64,000 nt of DNA from Galbitalea sp036271875 (GCA_036271875.1 DATAZU010000026.1:28784-92783), one strand, 5' to 3'. Positions 17,278 to 26,210 are shown, counted from the stretch's first letter. Notes: generated by a model from the letters alone, not told the origin. Made by a program: numbers and translations.

Positions 17278-18146
17278 CCCTTGACCGCCCCCGAGGTGAG
17301 TCCCTGGACGAAGTAGCGCTGGAACACGATGAACACGACGAGCACCGGAATCACGGCGATCAGGGACGCCGCGAACACGAGTCCCCACTGGGTCGCATGC
17401 TCGCCCTGGAAGTTGGCGATGGCGAGCGGCAGGGTCGCATTGTCCGGGTTGTTGATCATAGTCAGTGCGATCGGATACTCGTCCCAGCTGTTCAGGAAGG
17501 TGAAGATCGTCGCAACCGCGAGAGCCGGTCGCGCCAACGGGAGTGCGAGGCGCCAGTACCGCGTCCACGCGTTTGCGCCATCCACCTGCATCGCACTGTC
17601 CAGCTCGCCGGGGATGGATGCGAAGAAGCTTCGCATCAGGAACGTGTTCAGCGACAGATTGCCCGCGATGTAGAAGAAGATGAGCCCGCCAAGCGAATCG
17701 AGGAGATGCAGGTTCTTCGCGAGGATGAATTGCGGGATGAGCAACATCACCGCCGGAATCGTCAGCCCGATCAGGACAACGCGAAAGATCGCCTCCTTGG
17801 CGGGGAAGGAAAACCTGGCAAACGCAAACGCCATCATCGAGCTGAGCAGGACCGAGCATGCCGTTGAGATCACGGCGACAATGAGCGAGTTCGCGAAGTA
17901 GAGCAGGAAGTTCTCTGTGCCGATCGCCTGGGCGTAGTTCGCAGTGGTGCCGGGGACGGGAATGAGCTGGGGCGGAATCGTCAGGACGTATGCCTGCGAC
18001 TGGAAGCTCGCCGACACCATATAGATGAAGGGGGTGACCATGACGAACACGCCGACGATCAGCGCGACGTAGCGAAGGGTCGTTCCCGCCGGATTGCTCC
18101 GCGTGCCGGGCAGGCGCGTCATCCGCGCGTTCGTTGCAGCACTCAT
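17274..18146 (-). CDS. Sugar ABC transporter permease (MalG type)
   Basis: A 290-residue inner-membrane permease with six predicted helices. The conserved EAA loop is visible as SAMQVDGANAWTRYWRLALP near residues 185-204, which contacts the ATPase. Its start overlaps the stop of the first permease (ATGA) and its stop overlaps the GH66 start. No ATPase gene is present in the operon; a shared MsmK-type ATPase encoded elsewhere is usual for this family. Confidence 0.92.
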   Translation of the reverse strand: MSAATNARMTRLPGTRSNPAGTTLRYVALIVGVFVMVTPFIYMVSASFQSQAYVLTIPPQLIPVPGTTANYAQAIGTENFLLYFANSLIVAVISTACSVLLSSMMAFAFARFSFPAKEAIFRVVLIGLTIPAVMLLIPQFILAKNLHLLDSLGGLIFFYIAGNLSLNTFLMRSFFASIPGELDSAMQVDGANAWTRYWRLALPLARPALAVATIFTFLNSWDEYPIALTMINNPDNATLPLAIANFQGEHATQWGLVFAASLIAVIPVLVVFIVFQRYFVQGLTSGAVKG

Positions 18147-19114
18147 GCGAGTTCATCTCCGTCTCGATTGCGCATGATTCGCAACTGGAGTACCGCGAGC
18201 ACGAAAACCAGCACGGCCAGGATGACGGCCAGCGCGGACGCGTAGCCGAAGTCGGTGAAATTGAACGCCTGCAGATACATGTAGGTCAGCACGACATCCG
18301 TCTGCCCGATCGGCCCTCCGCCCGTCAGCAGTTGCACGGAGGTGAAGACGTTGAGGCCGCCGATCACGAGCATGACCGAGATGAATGTGGTTGCCGGGCT
18401 GAGCGCGGGAATGGTTACCGCCCGAAAACGCTGCCAGCGGTTGGCACCGTCGAGTTGAGCTGCCTCCTCGAGTGTCTCTGGGACGCCCTGAAGCGCGGCG
18501 AGGTAGATCATCATCGACCAACCCACCCCTTTCCAGATCCCGAGAAGACAAATAACAACGAGCGCCGTCCAACGATTCGCCAGCCACGACACGTCGCTAT
18601 TCATGAGGTGAAGAAAGTCGTGGAGCGTGAAGTTCACGAGACCGCTGTCGTCGAAGAGAAACTTGAACAGCAACGTGACAACGACCCAGCTGGTAACTAC
18701 CGGCAGGTAGAACAGCACTCGGAAGAGCGGCGCGGTCGGGCTCTTCCGCTTGAGAAGCAGGGCAATCGCCAGGCCGATGATCATTTGTGGGATGACCGTC
18801 GCGACCATATAGATGCCGCTGTTCTCGAGACTCAACCAGAAGTGCGGGTCGCGGAAAGCGGCGATGTAGTTGTCCATTCCCGACCATTGGCTCAGCTGCG
18901 CGTTAAAAACGTTCCAGTGGTAGAGGCTCATACGGAACGCCGAGATCGCAGGCCAGATGATGGCGACGACAAAGACGACCACCCCGGGGAGCAGGAATAG
19001 GTACGGTGTCGCGGAGAGCCGCCGTCTGCGACCGCCGCGGGTAATCCTGGTCCGACCGGGCCGCGCGACGGAGGAAGTCTCCGCCGCGCGACCCGTCGTA
19101 GTGGTGAGCGCCAA
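18143..19114 (-). CDS. Sugar ABC transporter permease (MalF type)
   Basis: 323 residues from a TTG placed 4 bp after the stop of the binding-protein gene; an in-frame ATG at 19159 would overlap that gene by 41 bp and is less likely. A basic N-terminal tail (RRRR) is followed by six membrane helices. The EAA loop is EEAAQLDGANRWQRFRAVTIP near residues 220-240. It forms the channel with the MalG-type partner. The substrate is inferred from the operon to be isomalto-oligosaccharides. Confidence 0.88.
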   Translation of the reverse strand: MALTTTTGRAAETSSVARPGRTRITRGGRRRRLSATPYLFLLPGVVVFVVAIIWPAISAFRMSLYHWNVFNAQLSQWSGMDNYIAAFRDPHFWLSLENSGIYMVATVIPQMIIGLAIALLLKRKSPTAPLFRVLFYLPVVTSWVVVTLLFKFLFDDSGLVNFTLHDFLHLMNSDVSWLANRWTALVVICLLGIWKGVGWSMMIYLAALQGVPETLEEAAQLDGANRWQRFRAVTIPALSPATTFISVMLVIGGLNVFTSVQLLTGGGPIGQTDVVLTYMYLQAFNFTDFGYASALAVILAVLVFVLAVLQLRIMRNRDGDELA

Positions 19115-19118
19115 TCTG

Positions 19119-20402
19119 CTAGTTCCCGGCCAGCAGGGTGTCGATCTGTGAGGCCGCACTGTCGAGGGCGGCCTGCACCGTCATCTTGCCAAGAAAGGCC
19201 TGCGTGAGCGTCGTGTTCAGCACGGTGTCAATCTTGCTCTGGTTGGGGCTGGCGATCCGCGACTTCGCGGTCTTCAACTGGTCGGAGTACACCTTGTAGT
19301 AGGCGGCAATCTTGGCCTGCGCGTCAGCGAAGGCCGGCACTACCGTCATCTGCCCGGTCTTCGCCATGGCGAGCTGGAAGTCCTTCGACTGGGTGAAGCG
19401 GATGAACTTCTCCGCTGCGGTCTGATGGGTGGAATTGGCCGTCAGCACGATGTCTTCTCCGCCGACGACGCTGACCGATCCGCCCGCTCCAGATGGAATG
19501 GGCGAGTACACCGGCTGGAAGGTCGGATACTGGCCAGTCCAGATTCCGGCCATCCATGGTCCATCGAAGATCGTCGCGTACTTGGTCTTCGGCAGGCCAT
19601 CCGACGTTCCCGTTGCCCCCGTGTTGCCGGTGATCAGGTTCGGGATGAGGCCCTGCTTGTACCAGTCGACCAGCATCTGGATGGTCTGAACGTTGGTTGC
19701 ACTGTTCAGGTAGCCGGTCGCCTTGGTCTCCTTCTTGTTGGTGACCTCGCCGCCGCCCGACCAGATCCACGGGGAGATATTCCACGCCCCCAGGCCGCTG
19801 TCGGCGAATAGCGACACACCGCTGCCCTTGAGCTTCGATGCCATCGTCTGGAGGTCCGCGAAGGTGGACGGCGGAGTGCTGATACCGGCCTTTGCTAGTG
19901 CGGCCTGATCGGTAATCAAGACGCGAGTGTTGGTGTCGAGCGGAAGCCCGTAGTACTTGCCCTTGTAGAGATTTGTGGCCAGGTTGCCCTGGTAGTCCTT
20001 CGCGCTGAGCGTCGTGAAGTCCGACATTGAGTCGGACAGCGGCACCAGCACTCCGTTCTGGGCGAACTCGGGAACCCAGCCGATGTCGGCTCGCACGAGG
20101 TCCGGGAGTTGTCCGCCCGCGGCGCTGGTTGTGAGCTTCTGCAGCAGCGAGTCGTACGCGATATCGGTGTACTTGACCGTGATACCGGGATTCGCTTTTT
20201 CAAATTCCGGGATGAGGGTCTTGTTGAGGGCATCCTGCTGGGTCGAGTTCCCGCCGTTGCCGTATGAACCCCAGAACGTGATGGTCACGGGACTGGTCTT
20301 CGTACCGGCTGAACTGGTGGGACTCGAGGAGCATCCGGCCGCAAGCAGCGAGACTGCCGCTGCCGCTGCCACCGCCAGCCCCAATTTGCTTGAACGCTTC
20401 AT
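19119..20402 (-). CDS. Sugar ABC transporter substrate-binding lipoprotein
   Basis: 427 residues from an ATG preceded by AGGAGA; longer readings start inside the promoter. The signal peptide ends in a lipobox LAAGC with the lipid-anchored C24. The mature part is a type 1 extracellular solute-binding protein (VTITFWGSYGNGG, then a GWVPEFAQ segment and a DGPWMAG segment) of the maltose/multiple-sugar class. It captures the oligosaccharide outside the cell and delivers it to the two permeases. It is the first gene of the operon and has its own promoter at 20474-20502. Confidence 0.92.
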   Translation of the reverse strand: MKRSSKLGLAVAAAAAVSLLAAGCSSSPTSSAGTKTSPVTITFWGSYGNGGNSTQQDALNKTLIPEFEKANPGITVKYTDIAYDSLLQKLTTSAAGGQLPDLVRADIGWVPEFAQNGVLVPLSDSMSDFTTLSAKDYQGNLATNLYKGKYYGLPLDTNTRVLITDQAALAKAGISTPPSTFADLQTMASKLKGSGVSLFADSGLGAWNISPWIWSGGGEVTNKKETKATGYLNSATNVQTIQMLVDWYKQGLIPNLITGNTGATGTSDGLPKTKYATIFDGPWMAGIWTGQYPTFQPVYSPIPSGAGGSVSVVGGEDIVLTANSTHQTAAEKFIRFTQSKDFQLAMAKTGQMTVVPAFADAQAKIAAYYKVYSDQLKTAKSRIASPNQSKIDTVLNTTLTQAFLGKMTVQAALDSAASQIDTLLAGN

Positions 20403-20473
20403 TGCGATTCTCCTGTCGTAATTCGTGGACACGATGGTGTTCGGGCCGCGCACCAATGCTTGCGGCTGGAATA

Positions 20474-20502
20474 GTTCTACTGCAAAAGTAATTCGGAGTC
20501 AA
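20474..20502 (-). promoter_or_regulatory. Promoter of the isomalto-oligosaccharide operon
   Basis: On the minus strand TTGACT (20502-20497) and TAGAAC (20479-20474) are separated by exactly 17 bp. The 5' leader would be about 65 nt. Confidence 0.6.
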
Positions 20503-20505
20503 CCG

Positions 20506-20519
20506 CGGCAAATTTGCCG
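20506..20519. promoter_or_regulatory. Perfect 14-bp palindrome, candidate ROK operator
   Basis: CGGCAAATTTGCCG is fully self-complementary. It lies between the divergent ROK and binding-protein genes, 4 bp upstream of the -35 of the sugar operon. Confidence 0.55.
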
Positions 20520-20538
20520 TCCGGGACCCGTTAGTATC

Positions 20539-20567
20539 TTGATTGGCGGAACTAATCTGTCTATGTC
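20539..20567 (+). promoter_or_regulatory. Possible promoter of the ROK regulator gene
   Basis: TTGATT (20539-20544), 17 bp, TATGTC (20562-20567), about 45 bp upstream of the start codon. Confidence 0.4.
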
Positions 20568-20615
20568 AGGCTAGATTCTCCCCAAGCACAGCGCTACCCG
20601 AGTAAGGAAATGGAC

Positions 20616-21764
20616 ATGCGGATCAGCACACCGCTGTGGACGCCGGACGTCGGCGCATCGCGTTCTGTCGCGCTGCAAGTGCTGATCAACGGCCCCATTT
20701 CCCGCAGCGACATCGCGCGCAAACTCGACCTGTCCGCCGGCTCGCTCACCAGGCTAAGCACGCCTCTTATCGAGAGTGGTCTGCTCATCGAGGTCGAGGA
20801 GAAAACGGATGGCCGCGCCGGACGACCATCCAAACCGCTCGACATCGTGCCCGAGTCCCAGCACTTTCTCGGCATGAAGCTCACCGCGGATACCGTACAG
20901 GGCGTTCTCACGGACCTCCGCGCAAACATCCTTCAGTCCCGGTCGGTGGAGCTGTCCACAAGGGATCCCGAATCGGTCGTCGCGGTGATTGCCGGACTGG
21001 CGAACGAACTCGCGGGTTCGGTGTCCTCGATCACGGCGCTGGGACTCGGCATCGGCGCCCTCGTCACCGACCATTCCACGGTGCGCAGTGCACCGTTTCT
21101 CGGCTGGTCCGACGTTCCGCTCGGCACCATGCTCGAAGCGGCAACGGGCCTTCCCACCGTCATCGAAAACGATGTCGTCGCCTTCACGGAGTCGGAGCAC
21201 TGGTTCGGGGCGGGGCGGGGGCTCGATGGTTTTGCGGTGCTAACACTCGGCGCGGGGATTGGATACGGCCTGGTGGCCCACGACGACATCGTCCTCGATG
21301 AGGACTCCGGCATCGGTCTGGTCGGGCACTGGCCCCTCGATCCTTTCGGGCCGCTGTGCCCGGCCGGACATCGGGGATGCGCGCGCAGTGTTCTCACACA
21401 GTCGGCCGTTTCGAGCGCGGTTTCGCTCGCACTGGATCGAGCCGTCGGCTACGACGAGGCGCTCGACCTCGCTGCCGCGGGCGAACCGGCAGCGCGGCGC
21501 GTGGTCGACGATGCCGGGCGCGGCCTCGGACGCATGATTGCCGCAATCGCAAACCTGACGGCTCCGCAGCGCATCGTCCTCGGTGGCGAGGGCGTGCGAC
21601 TGGTTGAGGTCGCAAGCGCTGCCATGCAGGAGGGCATCGCAGCGGACCGCGACCCACGCGCTAGCGAACTGGACATCGTGACGACGCCCGGTGACAACAG
21701 CGAGTGGTGTCGCGGCGCGGCCGTCATTGCGATCCAGCGCTACGTGCTGGGGAAGCGCTCGTGA
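20616..21764 (+). CDS. ROK-family transcriptional regulator
   Basis: 382 residues. The N-terminal winged helix (about 10-70, ISRSDIARKLDLSAGSLTRL) is joined to a ROK kinase-like sensor domain with GLGIGALV, ENDVVAFTESEHWFGAG and TLGAGIGYGLV. The zinc motif is degenerate: the usual CxCGxxGC reads CPAGHRGC, keeping two of three cysteines. An ATG lies at 20610, but AAGGAA abuts it, so 20616 with a normal spacer is preferred. It is divergent from the isomalto-oligosaccharide operon and is its probable repressor. Confidence 0.88.
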   Translation: MRISTPLWTPDVGASRSVALQVLINGPISRSDIARKLDLSAGSLTRLSTPLIESGLLIEVEEKTDGRAGRPSKPLDIVPESQHFLGMKLTADTVQGVLTDLRANILQSRSVELSTRDPESVVAVIAGLANELAGSVSSITALGLGIGALVTDHSTVRSAPFLGWSDVPLGTMLEAATGLPTVIENDVVAFTESEHWFGAGRGLDGFAVLTLGAGIGYGLVAHDDIVLDEDSGIGLVGHWPLDPFGPLCPAGHRGCARSVLTQSAVSSAVSLALDRAVGYDEALDLAAAGEPAARRVVDDAGRGLGRMIAAIANLTAPQRIVLGGEGVRLVEVASAAMQEGIAADRDPRASELDIVTTPGDNSEWCRGAAVIAIQRYVLGKRS

Positions 21765-21822
21765 AAGGCTAGCTCCAGAGCGATGGGCCGGTCCCTGAGG
21801 CTCTCGAAGGGCTGGAGGATCG

Positions 21823-23448
21823 ATGCCGATCACACACGACGTGTTCAACCAGGTCCCGCGACGGGTCGGCCTCGACGAATTCACCGAGAACCTGCCGCTC
21901 GTCGAGGCGGTCGCGACCTACGACGCGGCCTGGGCAATCGATGCCCTAACCGACGTCGGCCTGCACGTCGGCAGCGAGGTATTCCAGAACGACGCCGACC
22001 GTGCGAATCGGATTGAGCCCGAGCTCCACACCCACGATCGCTACGGCAACCGCATCGACGAGGTCGAGTACGACTCGAGCTACGACAGGATCATCTCGGC
22101 GGCGGTAGCCGCTGGCGCACACACCTCAGCCTGGGCAGATCCGAAGCCGGGCGCGAACGTTGCGCGAGCCGCGACGTTCATGCTCTTCGCCCAGGTCGAA
22201 CCCGGTCACGCCTGCCCGATCTCGATGACCCACTCGGCGGTACCCGCGCTCGCCGCGACTCCGGCGCTCGCGGACAAATGGATGCCGAGACTTCTCAGCA
22301 GCCAGTACGACGGCGCTCTGCGCCCGTCGAAGACATCGGCTCTGTTCGGCATGGCGATGACCGAGAAGCAGGGTGGCTCGGATGTTCGAGCCAACACAAC
22401 CCGCGCGGAACCCGTCGGCGACGGTCAGTACTTGCTGACCGGGCACAAGTGGTTCTGCAGCGCACCGATGTCCGACGGGTTTCTTGTGCTCGCGCAGGCT
22501 CCTGCGGGGCTCAGCTGCTTCCTGCTGCCGCGGGTGCTCGACGATGGCACACGTAACACGTTCCGCATCCAGCGCCTCAAAGACAAGCTCGGCAATCGAT
22601 CGAACGCGTCGAGCGAGGTTGAATTCGACGCCACCGTGGCGTTCCTGCTCGGCGAGGAGGGGCGGGGTGTTCGCACGATCATCGAGATGGTGTCGCGAAC
22701 GCGGCTCGATTGCATTTACGGCACCACAGCGGGGATGCGGCAAGGAGTGGCCGAGGCAGCATGGCACGTGCGGCACCGCGAGGCGTTCGGTCGCACGCTC
22801 ATCGACCAGCCGGCCATGACTGCCGTGCTCGCAGACCTGGCGCTCGAGTCCGAAGCGGCCACCGCGACGGCACTGCGGCTTGCGAGAGCGCACGACGAGG
22901 ACGCGAGCGACAGTGAGCGCGCGTTCCGTCGACTGGCAACCGCGGTCTCGAAGTACTGGATCTGCAAGCGCGGGCCCGAGCACGCATACGAGTCCCTCGA
23001 GTGCCTGGGCGGCAACGGCTACACCGAGACATTTCCACTGGCACGCCGCTATCGCGAGCAGCCCGTCATGGCGATCTGGGAGGGATCGGGTAACGTCATC
23101 GCGCTCGACGTGCTTCGCGCGCTCGCGCGGGAGCCCGAGAGCTTCGAAGCGTTCGACGCTGAGGTCACGATCGCGGTCGGGGACTCCGCGGTGTTTGATG
23201 CGCACCTCGAGGCAACCCGCGCACTCGTTCGCGACATCACCGCGTCCGAGCCGGATGCCGCATCGCGGCAGGCTCGCAGGCTGGTCGCGGAACTCGCTCT
23301 CAGCCTCCAGGCCTCACTGCTCCTGCGGAATGCACCATCCGCGGTTTCCGATGCCTTCGTCGCTTCCCGCCTGGGTCCCGATCGATCGCGCCTCTACGGC
23401 GAGCTGCCGGCAACCGCAGATCTCGCGGCAATCGCAGGCCGCGCCTAG
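21823..23448 (+). CDS. AidB-like acyl-CoA dehydrogenase
   Basis: 541 residues, ATG after GGAGGATCG. The length and features match the AidB subgroup: SMTHSAVPAL, FGMAMTEKQGGSDVRAN, TGHKWFCSAPMSDGFLVLAQ, and near the end ECLGGNGYTETFPLARRYRE and IWEGSGNVIALDVLRA. AidB in Escherichia coli is an FAD protein of the alkylation adaptive response; many homologues have unknown roles or are isovaleryl-CoA dehydrogenases. It follows the ROK gene by 58 bp on the same strand without obvious relation to sugar import. A long hairpin lies beyond its stop. Confidence 0.85.
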   Translation: MPITHDVFNQVPRRVGLDEFTENLPLVEAVATYDAAWAIDALTDVGLHVGSEVFQNDADRANRIEPELHTHDRYGNRIDEVEYDSSYDRIISAAVAAGAHTSAWADPKPGANVARAATFMLFAQVEPGHACPISMTHSAVPALAATPALADKWMPRLLSSQYDGALRPSKTSALFGMAMTEKQGGSDVRANTTRAEPVGDGQYLLTGHKWFCSAPMSDGFLVLAQAPAGLSCFLLPRVLDDGTRNTFRIQRLKDKLGNRSNASSEVEFDATVAFLLGEEGRGVRTIIEMVSRTRLDCIYGTTAGMRQGVAEAAWHVRHREAFGRTLIDQPAMTAVLADLALESEAATATALRLARAHDEDASDSERAFRRLATAVSKYWICKRGPEHAYESLECLGGNGYTETFPLARRYREQPVMAIWEGSGNVIALDVLRALAREPESFEAFDAEVTIAVGDSAVFDAHLEATRALVRDITASEPDAASRQARRLVAELALSLQASLLLRNAPSAVSDAFVASRLGPDRSRLYGELPATADLAAIAGRA

Positions 23449-23478
23449 CGAACCGCTGCGGCCCGGCCTCGAACCAAC

Positions 23479-23531
23479 CGAGTCCGGGACGTACGTGCTC
23501 GCAGGGGTGGGAGCGGTACGGCCCGGACTCG
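23479..23531. terminator. Imperfect long hairpin between convergent genes
   Basis: CGAGTCCGGG (23479-23488) pairs perfectly with CCCGGACTCG (23522-23531); further inner pairing is CGTAC with GTACG and GCTC with GAGC. It lies between the convergent aidB-like and rocD genes and could end transcription from both sides. Confidence 0.6.
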
Positions 23532-23546
23532 CGGGGGCATTGGGGG

Positions 23547-24782
23547 CTAGGAGCGCAGCTCTGCGAGCACCGCCTCAAGTTGGTCGACGGCCCAGTCCAG
23601 ATCGTCGGGTTCCACCACGATCGGTGGCGCGAGCCGGATGGTGCTGCCGTGAGTGTCCTTGGCCAATACGCCGCGGGCCATCAGCAGCTCGCACACCTCG
23701 CGTCCGGTCGCGAGCGCGGGATCGATGTCAATGCCAGCCCACAGCCCGGCGCCGCGAACGGAGACCACTCCGTGCCCGACGAGCTGCTGCAGGCGCGCGT
23801 GCAGGCGCGCACCGAGAACCTTGGCGCGCTCCTGGTACTCGCCGGTCGAGAGAAGACCGACGACCGCAAGACCGACCGCGGCCGCGAGAGGATTGCCGCC
23901 GAACGTCGAGCCGTGCTCGCCCGGCTTCAACACACCGAGGATGTCCGCGTTGCCGACGACAGCGCTCACCGGCACGATGCCTCCGCCGAGTGCCTTGCCG
24001 AGCAGATAGAGGTCAGGCACGACACCGACGTTGTCGCACTGGAAAGTCGCCCCCGTGCGTCCGAGGCCCGACTGGATCTCATCAGCGATGAACAGCACCC
24101 GATGCCTCGTGGTGATCTCGCGGATCGCGGGAAGGTACTCCGTTGGCGGCACGAGGATGCCCGCCTCGCCCTGGATCGGCTCGATCAGAACGGCGACCGT
24201 CGTCTCGTCAATGGCCGCTTCGAGCGCCGCCGCATCCCCGTAGGGAACGCTGACGAATCCCGGCGTATACGGACCGAAGTCGTTGCGAGCATCCGGATCG
24301 CCCGAGAAGCTGATGATGGTGGTCGTGCGACCGTGGAAGTTGCCGTCGGCGACGACGATCGTCGCCGTGTTCTGCGGAACACCCTTGACTCGATAACCCC
24401 ACGCACGCGCGATTTTGATGCCGGACTCGACGGCTTCGGCGCCCGTGTTCATCGGCAGCACCATGTCCTTGCCGGCGAGCGCAGCGAGCGCGGTGACGAA
24501 CGGGCCGAGCTGGTCATTGTGGAATGCGCGACTCGTGAGCGTGATTCGATCCAGCTGAGCCTTAGCAGCGTCCACCAGGACCGGATGCCCGTGCCCGAAG
24601 TTGATCGCAGAGTAAGCCGCGAGGCAGTCCAAATAACGCCGCCCGGTGACGTCAGTGACCCATGCGCCTTCGCCGTGACTGACTACTACTTCGAGCGGGT
24701 GATAGTTGTGCGCGGCGTGCTCTTCTTCCAACGAGAGATAGGTGGCGGCCAGGCGCTCCGACGTTGTGGAGTTGGGGGACAT
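23547..24782 (-). CDS. rocD: Ornithine aminotransferase
   Basis: A 411-residue class III PLP aminotransferase. Marks are MNTGAEAVESGIKIARAWGY at about 111-130, D234 in FIADEIQSGLGRTG and the PLP lysine K263 in LLGKALGGG. It converts ornithine and 2-oxoglutarate to glutamate-5-semialdehyde and glutamate. The start is taken at the ATG that overlaps the ddaH stop as TAATG, giving coupled translation; an upstream in-frame start would lie inside ddaH. Its product feeds into the proline/P5C pathway also served by PutA further along the window. Confidence 0.92.
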   Translation of the reverse strand: MSPNSTTSERLAATYLSLEEEHAAHNYHPLEVVVSHGEGAWVTDVTGRRYLDCLAAYSAINFGHGHPVLVDAAKAQLDRITLTSRAFHNDQLGPFVTALAALAGKDMVLPMNTGAEAVESGIKIARAWGYRVKGVPQNTATIVVADGNFHGRTTTIISFSGDPDARNDFGPYTPGFVSVPYGDAAALEAAIDETTVAVLIEPIQGEAGILVPPTEYLPAIREITTRHRVLFIADEIQSGLGRTGATFQCDNVGVVPDLYLLGKALGGGIVPVSAVVGNADILGVLKPGEHGSTFGGNPLAAAVGLAVVGLLSTGEYQERAKVLGARLHARLQQLVGHGVVSVRGAGLWAGIDIDPALATGREVCELLMARGVLAKDTHGSTIRLAPPIVVEPDDLDWAVDQLEAVLAELRS

Positions 24783-25657
24783 TAGCGCCGAAGCTCCAGG
24801 GTGCAGCACTTAACTCCACCGCCGCCGAGGAGAAGCTCGGACAGGTCGACCCCGATTGGGTTGTATCCGCGCTCGCGCAACTGGCGCTCGAAGTCCTTGG
24901 CGCGGGAAGCGATGACGACGTTGTAGCCGTCTGAATATGAGTTGAGGCCGAGGACGGCGGCATCCTCTTCGTTCACAATGAGGGCATCCGGGTAGCGCTC
25001 GCGCAGGATGGCGAGACTCGGCTCGTCGAACGCGCTGGGCAGGTAGGCGATGTTCGCCGCGGTCCCCGAACCGGCCGGACCATCCGGAGCTCCCTCCGGA
25101 TCGAGCACCGCGATCGCGGTGTCGAGGTGGTAGAAGCTCGGATTGATGAGATTCAACGAAATAACCGGGCGACGAAAGATTCTCTCCAGTTCCTGATGGC
25201 TGCCCGAATCACTCCGGAATCCCTGGCCAGCCAGGATCACGTCGCCCACGAGCAGGAAGTCGCCTTCCCCTTCATTGACCTCCTCGGGAACACGCACGTC
25301 GTAGCCGTTCTCGCGGAACCAGTCCATGTACGCGGGTCCCTCGGGCTGGCGCTCCGGGTAGTGAAAGCTCGCACCGTACGCGATGCCGTCAAGCACGAAG
25401 CCGCCGTTTGCGGCGTAGACCATGTCGGGCAGGCCCTTGATGGGTGCGATCAGCTGCACGTCGAAGCCGAGGTCGATGTACGTCTTGTACAGGACTTCCC
25501 ACTGCTTAACTGCGAGGCTGGTGTCAGTGGGATCCTCCGGGTGCATCCACGGGTTGATCCGGTAGGACACGGTGAAATAGTCGGGGCGACACATCAGAAT
25601 TGTGCGGTGTGATGCGCGGCGTTCTGGCGCGACTTTGGATGGCTCGGTCATCGTCAT
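24782..25657 (-). CDS. ddaH: Dimethylarginine dimethylaminohydrolase-type amidinotransferase-fold enzyme
   Basis: 291 residues of the guanidino-group-modifying superfamily. Catalytic residues are H177 in SFYHLDTAI (with D179) and a cysteine near the C-terminus, C284 or C285, in GGGVKCCTLE. DDAH converts methylated arginine to citrulline and dimethylamine; some family members act on arginine itself. It is coupled to rocD and divergent from an Lrp-type regulator, which fits arginine/ornithine catabolism. The true substrate is inferred only. Confidence 0.85.
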   Translation of the reverse strand: MTMTEPSKVAPERRASHRTILMCRPDYFTVSYRINPWMHPEDPTDTSLAVKQWEVLYKTYIDLGFDVQLIAPIKGLPDMVYAANGGFVLDGIAYGASFHYPERQPEGPAYMDWFRENGYDVRVPEEVNEGEGDFLLVGDVILAGQGFRSDSGSHQELERIFRRPVISLNLINPSFYHLDTAIAVLDPEGAPDGPAGSGTAANIAYLPSAFDEPSLAILRERYPDALIVNEEDAAVLGLNSYSDGYNVVIASRAKDFERQLRERGYNPIGVDLSELLLGGGGVKCCTLELRR

Positions 25658-25728
25658 GACCCCAGCTTTTCACGCACTATCGTCACGTTTGCAGCTTCCT
25701 GCGCACGGAATCGCCGTCTTTGCTTGGG

Positions 25729-25760
25729 TCCGCACACTTTTTCGCCATAGAGTGTGCGGA
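25729..25760. promoter_or_regulatory. Inverted repeat overlapping the Lrp start codon
   Basis: TCCGCACACT (25729-25738) and AGTGTGCGGA (25751-25760) are perfect 10-bp arms, 12 bp apart. The right arm covers most of the -10 (TAGAGT, 25748-25753) and the first base of the ATG, so binding would block transcription of the regulator itself. Confidence 0.6.
25748..25753 (+). promoter_or_regulatory. -10 element of a leaderless promoter (Lrp regulator)
   Basis: TAGAGT, 6 nt before the ATG at 25760. Confidence 0.5.
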
Positions 25761-26197
25761 TGGACAGCCTCGACTACGGGATCATCGACCTGCTCCGCCA
25801 AAATGCGCGTGCCGGCTACGGCGACATCGGCGAAGTGATCGGATTGTCGGCTTCGGCGGTCAAACGGCGCGTTGACCGCCTGGTCGCGGATGGCGTCATC
25901 CGCGGCTTCACGATCCAGGTTGACCCCGCCGTCGACGGGATGGCGACCGAGGCATACGTCGAACTGTTTTGCCGCGGAACCGTTGCCCCGGAGGAGCTCA
26001 AGCGCATCCTGTCCGGCGTGCCCGAGGTGGTGGATGCGGGAACCGTCACCGGATCAGCGGATGCGATCGTGCACATGCGTTCGCGCGACATCCCGTCGCT
26101 CGAGATCGCCCTCGAACGCGTGCGTATCGCGCCCAACGTCGACCACACCCGCAGCGCCATAGTTCTCTCGCGCCTCATCCATCGCACCCACGACTAG
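25760..26197 (+). CDS. Lrp/AsnC-family transcriptional regulator
   Basis: 145 residues. The N-terminal helix-turn-helix (DYGIIDLLRQNARAGYGDI, then LSASAVKRRVDRL) is followed by an alpha/beta ligand-binding (RAM) domain with VVDAGTVTGSADAIVHMR. Its ATG has no ribosome site but a TAGAGT 6 nt upstream, so a leaderless mRNA is likely; a GTG 6 bp upstream is less favoured. It is divergent from ddaH-rocD and probably controls them in response to arginine or ornithine, and itself through the inverted repeat at its start. Confidence 0.9.
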   Translation: MDSLDYGIIDLLRQNARAGYGDIGEVIGLSASAVKRRVDRLVADGVIRGFTIQVDPAVDGMATEAYVELFCRGTVAPEELKRILSGVPEVVDAGTVTGSADAIVHMRSRDIPSLEIALERVRIAPNVDHTRSAIVLSRLIHRTHD

Positions 26198-26210
26198 CCC
26201 CGCGCCCACT

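Noticed and set aside
17278..18156. Extension of the GH66 frame through the MalG-type permease gene to give an 826-residue protein
   Set aside because: The upstream part is the permease read out of frame and is Arg/His-rich; the internal ATG overlapping the permease stop is the natural start.
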